DNA of 9,199 nt from Anaerolineales bacterium. Its GTDB lineage: Bacteria > Chloroflexota > Anaerolineae > Anaerolineales > Villigracilaceae. The notes under the pieces are model-generated. The model did not search any database. It was given only the letters and a program-made list of their open reading frames with translations, and was not told the DNA's origin. The stretch covers positions 1 to 9,199 of the forward strand of contig JAEURF010000052.1 of the NCBI GenBank assembly GCA_016789205.1, in the 5' to 3' direction. Shown one piece after another: positions 5,456-9,199 of the stretch. The translations under genes and the position numbers were made by a program. How positions within the stretch are numbered: the first letter of the stretch is position 1; every line of letters starts with the position of its first letter.

Positions 5456-5829
5456 AGGCTTTAGATTTTCCGTTGCTGGCAGATGAAAATGTTCATTCTG
5501 ATGTCATTAAGTTTTTAAGAACTGCAAAATTAGATGTTGAGTCTATTGCCGAGCAAGGGAAATTTGGCATTTCAGATAAAGCAGTGTTACTACAAGCCAT
5601 ACAAGCAGATAGAGTTGTATTAACTCACGATAGTGATTTTGGTGGGCTTGCATTACAAGGCGAAAAAATAATTGGAATTATTTACCTTCGACCTGGACAT
5701 ATCCGCCCAGAATTTACAATTAAAACAATAGAAACCTTGAAAGAAAAATCTCCAGACGTTAAACCTCCTTTTATTCTTGTTGCTGAAAGAACAGGGGATA
5801 CTGTGAAAATCAGAGTCAAACAATTGTGA
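5452..5829 (+). CDS. DUF5615 PIN-like protein, probable toxin nuclease
   Basis: This 125-residue protein has the DUF5615 (Mut7-C/PIN-like) pattern: LLADENVHSDVIKFLR near the N-terminus with D11 and E12, SIAEQ and D42 in the middle, and VVLTHDSDFGGLA with D60 and D62, followed by IIGIIYLRPG. These acidic residues correspond to the metal-binding centre of PIN-domain ribonucleases, so an RNase toxin role is plausible but not proven. The start is a GTG (5452-5454) that overlaps the upstream TGA; AAGG at 5441-5444 serves as ribosome binding site. Together with the DUF433 gene it forms a two-gene cassette lying inside the polysaccharide locus, between epimerase and flippase, where it looks like an insertion unrelated to glycan synthesis. 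Confidence 0.82.
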   Translation: MKALDFPLLADENVHSDVIKFLRTAKLDVESIAEQGKFGISDKAVLLQAIQADRVVLTHDSDFGGLALQGEKIIGIIYLRPGHIRPEFTIKTIETLKEKSPDVKPPFILVAERTGDTVKIRVKQL

Positions 5830-5830
5830 T

Positions 5831-5863
5831 AATTACGAATTACGTTATGCGTGATTTGTAATT
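5831..5863. terminator. AT-rich hairpin after the DUF5615 gene (terminator-like or dispersed repeat)
   Basis: Bases 5831-5844 pair with 5850-5863: 14 bp with two G-T wobbles and a 5-nt loop (TTATG). It begins 2 nt after the DUF5615 stop and is followed by the T-rich string TGTATTTTA, so it may act as a weak terminator for the cassette. The stem is low in GC, which argues against a strong one. ATTACGAATTACG-type sequence also occurs in the glycosyltransferase gene at 7341-7349 (shared 9-mer ACGAATTAC), hinting at a dispersed repeat. The stem ends 8 nt before the flippase start. Confidence 0.5.
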
Positions 5864-5871
5864 TGTATTTT

Positions 5872-7194
5872 ATGAATCTCCTTTCCAAATTTACATCCGA
5901 CCCATTATTTACAAAAATTATTCGCTCGAGTGGTTCGCTATTAAGTAATAACACCATCGCTTTGGGATTAAGTGTTATTCAAGGAATCATGGCAACACGT
6001 TTGCTTGGTCCTGCTGGCTTTGGTCTGATTGGCGTGGTGATGGCGTTTGCTTCCACAATCAACAGCATTTTTTCTTTTCGGATGAGTGAACTCGTGGTTC
6101 GATATGGTGGTGAATATCTAAATAAAGATGACAAAAAAAACGCTTCAGCCTTAATCAAACTTGCCAGCCTGACCGAAGCATTTGTTTCCGCTTTTGCATT
6201 TTTGATTGTCCTCGTCACAGCAACTTTAGCGGAAAATTATTTAGCCAAAACATCTAACGTGGCATGGATGTTTACAGTTTATGCAATTGGTTTATTGGCA
6301 AATTTCAATACAGAAACATCCATAGGGATTTTACAAATTACTGACAAAATCAAATGGCAAGGCACAATTAATTTAATTCAAGCAATTTTTACAACATTGA
6401 TTATCGCAAGTGCATTTTTCTTTAGTGGAAACATCACCATCGTTTTGATTGCATACTTAATTGGAAAATCCATTATGGGGCTTGGATTATTTATCACAGC
6501 ACAAATTGAATTACAAAAAAAACTTGGACTTAGTTGGAGCCATACGCCAGTTTCTGCACTTACAGACTTAAAACAAATTATCCGTTTTGCTTTTAGTTCA
6601 AACGTCAGCGCCACGATTATCAAAATCTTTCGTGAAAGCGAATTGATTTGGGTTGGTCTATTTTTAGATACAACGGCTGTTGGGTATTATCGTGTGGCAT
6701 ATACGATTACACATTTCCTCGCCATTCCTGCTGACCCGTTGATTGCAACCACATTTCCTGAAATTAATCGTTTGGCTGTTGAAAAATCTTGGAATAAATT
6801 AAAAAGTTTTCTTCGTAAAGTCACAGCGTTTTCATTTACATATAACATTTTGCTTGGGATTGGATTAATTGTTTTTGGAAAATTTATTATTTCAATTTAT
6901 TCAGGTGATGAATATTTGAATGCCTATCCTGCTTTGGTCGCATTAACCATTGGACTTGTTTTCAATTACATTCTATTTTGGAATCGTCCGCTGTTGCTGG
7001 CGTTGGGTTTGCCAGAATTTCCAGTGTATGTGACGTTGATTGTCGGTTTGATAAAACTGGCTTTGTCATTTGTGTTGGTTGCAAATTATGGCATTATTGC
7101 TGCAGGTGCATTGCTTTCGTTTTATTACATTGCTTCAGTTGGTGTAATGGTTCTTCGGGGAATTGTTGAGATAAAAAGGAAAGAAGAAAGATGA
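5872..7194 (+). CDS. Oligosaccharide flippase, Wzx/MATE-like (polysaccharide biosynthesis protein)
   Basis: The 440-residue protein is a polytopic membrane protein with about 12 hydrophobic helices in two halves. It fits the Wzx-type flippases (MVF/MOP superfamily) that move lipid-linked oligosaccharide from the inner to the outer face of the cytoplasmic membrane. Family-like features are the N-terminal segment SNNTIALGLSVIQGIMATRLLGPAGFG, then a polar loop GGEYLNKDDKK, the central VGYYRVAYTI, a PLIATTFPEI stretch and a basic C-terminus (IKRKEER). Substrate cannot be predicted. I choose ATG 5872; an in-frame GTG at 5851 lies inside the hairpin and adds seven residues without support. No clear Shine-Dalgarno is seen before 5872. 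The next gene begins 4 nt after the stop, so the flippase and glycosyltransferase are probably co-transcribed. Confidence 0.85.
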   Translation: MNLLSKFTSDPLFTKIIRSSGSLLSNNTIALGLSVIQGIMATRLLGPAGFGLIGVVMAFASTINSIFSFRMSELVVRYGGEYLNKDDKKNASALIKLASLTEAFVSAFAFLIVLVTATLAENYLAKTSNVAWMFTVYAIGLLANFNTETSIGILQITDKIKWQGTINLIQAIFTTLIIASAFFFSGNITIVLIAYLIGKSIMGLGLFITAQIELQKKLGLSWSHTPVSALTDLKQIIRFAFSSNVSATIIKIFRESELIWVGLFLDTTAVGYYRVAYTITHFLAIPADPLIATTFPEINRLAVEKSWNKLKSFLRKVTAFSFTYNILLGIGLIVFGKFIISIYSGDEYLNAYPALVALTIGLVFNYILFWNRPLLLALGLPEFPVYVTLIVGLIKLALSFVLVANYGIIAAGALLSFYYIASVGVMVLRGIVEIKRKEER

Positions 7195-7198
7195 AAGA

Positions 7199-8344
7199 AT
7201 GAAGATTGCTCTCATAACCAATTCACGCATTCCATCTTTGACTGCAAACTCGATTCAGGCGATGAAGGTTGCTCAGGCATTGATGCAATTGAATCATGAA
7301 GTCAAGATGTTTGCACCAAAAGAAACTGAAATTCCTAATCACGAATTACTCATTACGCATTACGGATTAAAACTTGCGCCTGAAATTGAATTTTTTCCAT
7401 CTATCAAAGGATTCAAACGCTTAGATTTTATTTTCCATGCACAAAACGCGGCGAAAAAATTTGGTGCGGATTTAATCTATACATGGCTTCCGCAATCGGC
7501 TGTGCTGGGATTCTGGTCTGGGTATCCTGTCGTTTTAGAAATGCATGCAGATAACTCTGGTCTGTTCGGCGTGTGGTGGATGAGACAGTTTTGGAAGGCA
7601 AAAGGGAAAAAGTTGATGACGGTCACAACGTCAGCTTTGAAAAATGCTTTAGAAACATCGACCAAGTTGAAATTAAGTAATGAAGCGGTCCTCATCGCGC
7701 CGAATGGAGTCGAATTGGAGAGATATGTCAATTTGCCGAGTCCATCTGAAGCACGTCATCAATTAAATTTGAAGCAAGGATTAACTGTCGGATTCACGGG
7801 TCATATTTATAAAGGTCGCGGCGCGGATTTATTATTTGAATTGGCAAAACAAATGTCACAAGTTAATTTTTTGTGGGTGGGCGGCACGCCAGAGTTGGTA
7901 GAAGGTTGGCGAAATAAATTGCATGAAGCACATATAAAAAATGTGACGATGACGGGGTTTGTAAAACATGATGTGATTCATTTGTATCAAGCCGCATCAG
8001 ATATTTTGTTGATGCCGTATTCGAGTTCGATTTCTGCGAGCAGTGGGCAGGATATTGCGGAAGTGATTAACCCGATGAAGATGTTTGAATATATGGCTTC
8101 GGGTCGTGCGATTGTTTCTGCGGATTTGCCGTCGATTCGGGAAGTGTTGAATGATGGGAATGCGGTTTTTGTGAGAGTTGTGGAAGAAGGGAATAGGGAA
8201 TTGGGAATAGGGAATTGGAAAATGGAAATTGAAAAGTTGCTTGCGGATGAATCGTTGCGGGTTAAGTTGGGAAATCAGGCGCGGAAAGATGTGGAGAGTT
8301 TTAGTTGGGCGAAGCGAGAAGAGAAGATTTTAAGTTTTATCTAA
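7199..8344 (+). CDS. Glycosyltransferase family 4 protein
   Basis: The 381-residue GT-B enzyme has a GT4-like N-terminal domain beginning MKIALITNSRIPSLTANSIQ and a C-terminal donor-binding domain with GFTGHIYKGRGADLL (from about residue 198), FLWVGGTPE, VTMTGFV and DILLMPYSSS. The classical GT4 stretch NPMKMFEYMASGRAIVSADL (from residue 291) carries the donor-contacting E297. The end, ARKDVESFSWAKREEKILSFI, also fits the family. It would add a sugar to a lipid-linked or similar acceptor at the cytoplasmic side of the membrane; donor and linkage are unknown. It follows the flippase by 4 nt; a weak AGGA-rich site (AAAAGGAAAG) precedes the ATG. Two segments look derived from repeats: residues 47-57 (NHELLITHYGL) and residues 331-340 (GNRELGIGNW), the latter from a tandem 14-bp repeat. 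Neither disrupts a catalytic motif. Confidence 0.87.
   Translation: MKIALITNSRIPSLTANSIQAMKVAQALMQLNHEVKMFAPKETEIPNHELLITHYGLKLAPEIEFFPSIKGFKRLDFIFHAQNAAKKFGADLIYTWLPQSAVLGFWSGYPVVLEMHADNSGLFGVWWMRQFWKAKGKKLMTVTTSALKNALETSTKLKLSNEAVLIAPNGVELERYVNLPSPSEARHQLNLKQGLTVGFTGHIYKGRGADLLFELAKQMSQVNFLWVGGTPELVEGWRNKLHEAHIKNVTMTGFVKHDVIHLYQAASDILLMPYSSSISASSGQDIAEVINPMKMFEYMASGRAIVSADLPSIREVLNDGNAVFVRVVEEGNRELGIGNWKMEIEKLLADESLRVKLGNQARKDVESFSWAKREEKILSFI
8189..8216 (+). repeat. Tandem repeat, 2 x 14 bp GGGAATAGGGAATT, inside the glycosyltransferase gene
   Basis: The unit GGGAATAGGGAATT occurs twice without mismatch (8189-8202, 8203-8216); it is itself two 7-mers GGGAATW, so four 7-mers lie in a row. 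A degenerate continuation (GGAAAATGGAAATTG) follows to about 8231. The repeat is translated as residues 331-340 of the glycosyltransferase, in a surface loop position between the donor domain and the C-terminal helices. Since 14 is not a multiple of 3, gain or loss of one unit would shift the frame. Confidence 0.85.
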
Positions 8345-8354
8345 ACAAGTTTTA

Positions 8355-8720
8355 TTAATATAACATAACTATCCACATTACTATAAACAGAAAAGATAAA
8401 ATCAATAATGCAATAAGAATAAAGCCTACCCACTGCATTTTTTCTGATGCTAACATACCTGCTAAGATTCCATAAATAAGACTTGAAAAAAGCCACATCA
8501 GTAACTCTGAATTAAAGAACATAAAATTTTCTATTAGAAGCAAATAACTTGGGGCAGATAGCAGTAAATATGCTAAAAACATAATTCCCCCAGGACGGGG
8601 GTTTATTACAAAAATAATAAAGAGAGAAATAAGGAAATGTATAGTAGCAATAACAAATCCAAATCTTAAAGGCAAATATTTTTGAGAATTAATAAGTTGT
8701 AAAAAGAAATCTTTATTCAT
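8355..8720 (-). CDS. Small four-helix integral membrane protein, function unknown
   Basis: I do not recognise this 121-residue protein. It is strongly hydrophobic with four probable membrane helices at about residues 20-39, 46-63, 73-91 and 97-120. Short polar links include NPRPGG after helix 1 and ASEKMQ before helix 4; the N-terminus is a short polar, slightly basic stretch. There is no signal peptidase site and no obvious catalytic motif. It begins 2 nt after the stop of the methyltransferase on the same strand, with GGGAAG (8727-8732, read on the - strand) as ribosome binding site overlapping the end of that gene, so the two are probably translated from one mRNA. Its stop is 10 nt from the stop of the convergent glycosyltransferase. 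The gene is visibly more AT-rich than its neighbours, which may reflect the phenylalanine-, leucine- and isoleucine-rich composition. Confidence 0.75.
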   Translation of the reverse strand: MNKDFFLQLINSQKYLPLRFGFVIATIHFLISLFIIFVINPRPGGIMFLAYLLLSAPSYLLLIENFMFFNSELLMWLFSSLIYGILAGMLASEKMQWVGFILIALLILSFLFIVMWIVMLY

Positions 8721-8722
8721 TT

Positions 8723-9199
8723 TTATCTTCCCACCATCAAAAAGAAATTCTCACCAACCTTCTCCACACTGACTTCAAATCCCAAACCTTCTAACTTTTT
8801 CTGCAAATCTTCCAAATCATAAAACACTTTGATAATTGTAAATTCCTGTCCCGCCAGCGGACGTTTGGCATAAATATCTTTTTCAGCAATGGCTTTGTCT
8901 GCGTCACTTGGGGCGTGTTGGTCAACGAAGGCGATAGTCCCATTTTTACGAAGAGATTTTTTAACTTTGTTTAGAAAATCATCAATTGCATTTGGTGGAA
9001 CATGCGAAAGCCAATTCGCGAAGAAAACCAAATCATATTCTTTATCAGGAGTCCAATTGAACAAGTCCGCTTGCTGATAGGTGATTCTTTCATCACCACA
9101 TTTTTCTTTTGCAATTTGTAACATTTCAGGCGCGGCATCTACTGCTGTGACGTGATTGCCCATTTTCAGCAGAGTCTCGGTCCAGACGCCTGTGCCGCA
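8723..9199 (-). CDS. Class I SAM-dependent methyltransferase (5' end outside window)
   Basis: The frame runs off the window edge, so the N-terminus is missing; 158 residues are present. At the very edge CGTGVWTETLL is the glycine-rich motif I that binds S-adenosylmethionine, followed by MGNHVTAVDAAPEML, where the aspartate at the end of beta-2 contacts the SAM ribose. Then come QADLFNW, the motif YDLVFFANWLSHVP, GTIAFVDQH, and a C-terminal part KRPLAGQEFTIIKVFYDLEDLQ, a pattern I associate with small Methyltransf_25-like proteins of unknown substrate. An in-frame ATG at 9161-9163 lies after motif I and cannot be the true start. The target could be a small molecule or a glycan; nothing in the sequence decides this. 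It is followed by the small membrane protein in the same direction. Confidence 0.85.
   Translation of the reverse strand, partial: CGTGVWTETLLKMGNHVTAVDAAPEMLQIAKEKCGDERITYQQADLFNWTPDKEYDLVFFANWLSHVPPNAIDDFLNKVKKSLRKNGTIAFVDQHAPSDADKAIAEKDIYAKRPLAGQEFTIIKVFYDLEDLQKKLEGLGFEVSVEKVGENFFLMVGR

Noticed and set aside
5851..5871. GTG start for the flippase
   Set aside because: The GTG is within the right arm of the hairpin at 5831-5863 and adds MICNLYF without an RBS; ATG 5872 is a better fit, though its own RBS is weak.
8345..8364. AT-rich inverted sequence between the convergent genes as a bidirectional terminator
   Set aside because: The stem (GTT..TATTAATA..AAC) has mismatches and almost no GC, and lies partly in the end of the membrane protein gene.
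8587..8601. CCCCC-AGGAC-GGGGG hairpin inside the small membrane protein gene
   Set aside because: Only 5 bp, inside coding sequence, and no T-tract follows on either strand; it is too short to call a regulatory element.
8848..8861. GTCCCGCCAGCGGAC inverted repeat in the methyltransferase gene
   Set aside because: It is imperfect and encodes part of the conserved KRPLAGQEF segment, so codon choice explains it.

Overview
The window (about 40% GC by eye, tightly packed genes) looks like a bacterial chromosome segment. The gene block tsaE-tsaB-rimI-udg with a family 4 uracil-DNA glycosylase, a promoter that puts the tsaE start codon almost at the transcription start, DUF433/DUF5615 pairs and abundant small intergenic repeats together resemble Chloroflexota, class Anaerolineae. 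That placement is inference from style and gene content, not from a marker gene.

Layout. Positions 2-313 hold the C-terminal end of a GT4-type glycosyltransferase. A perfect 21-bp inverted repeat follows (317-369), and its right arm supplies the -35 box of a strong promoter reading into tsaE. A co-directional housekeeping block comes next: tsaE (399-896) and tsaB (900-1565) for tRNA t6A biosynthesis, a RimI-type N-acetyltransferase (1585-2088), and an Fe-S uracil-DNA glycosylase (2089-2730) whose last five residues match the beta-clamp-binding motif. A second, larger inverted repeat (2736-2857), sharing its arm sequence with the first, closes the block.

A surface-polysaccharide region follows: a UDP-N-acetylglucosamine 6-dehydrogenase-like enzyme (2877-4199) and an extended SDR sugar-nucleotide 4-epimerase (4203-5174) are spaced as one operon and would make a UDP-uronic acid donor. 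A DUF433/DUF5615 toxin-antitoxin-like pair (5225-5829) with its own promoter and a possible operator interrupts the series. Then come a Wzx-like flippase (5872-7194) and a GT4 glycosyltransferase (7199-8344). On the opposite strand, converging on the glycosyltransferase, lie a SAM-dependent methyltransferase cut by the window edge (8723-9199) and a small four-helix membrane protein of unknown function (8355-8720).

The polysaccharide genes on both sides of the tsaE-udg block suggest a surface-glycan locus with a housekeeping operon embedded in it, bounded by two related palindromic repeats. Small repeats also sit at the tsaB/rimI junction, in front of the flippase, and inside the second glycosyltransferase, where they are translated. 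I see no wholly new multi-gene system. The most unusual signals are the repeats that have become promoter or coding sequence, the palindrome over the DUF433 promoter, and the clamp motif on the glycosylase. No tRNA, rRNA, CRISPR array or transposase gene is visible, and no gene-free stretch exceeds 300 bases.
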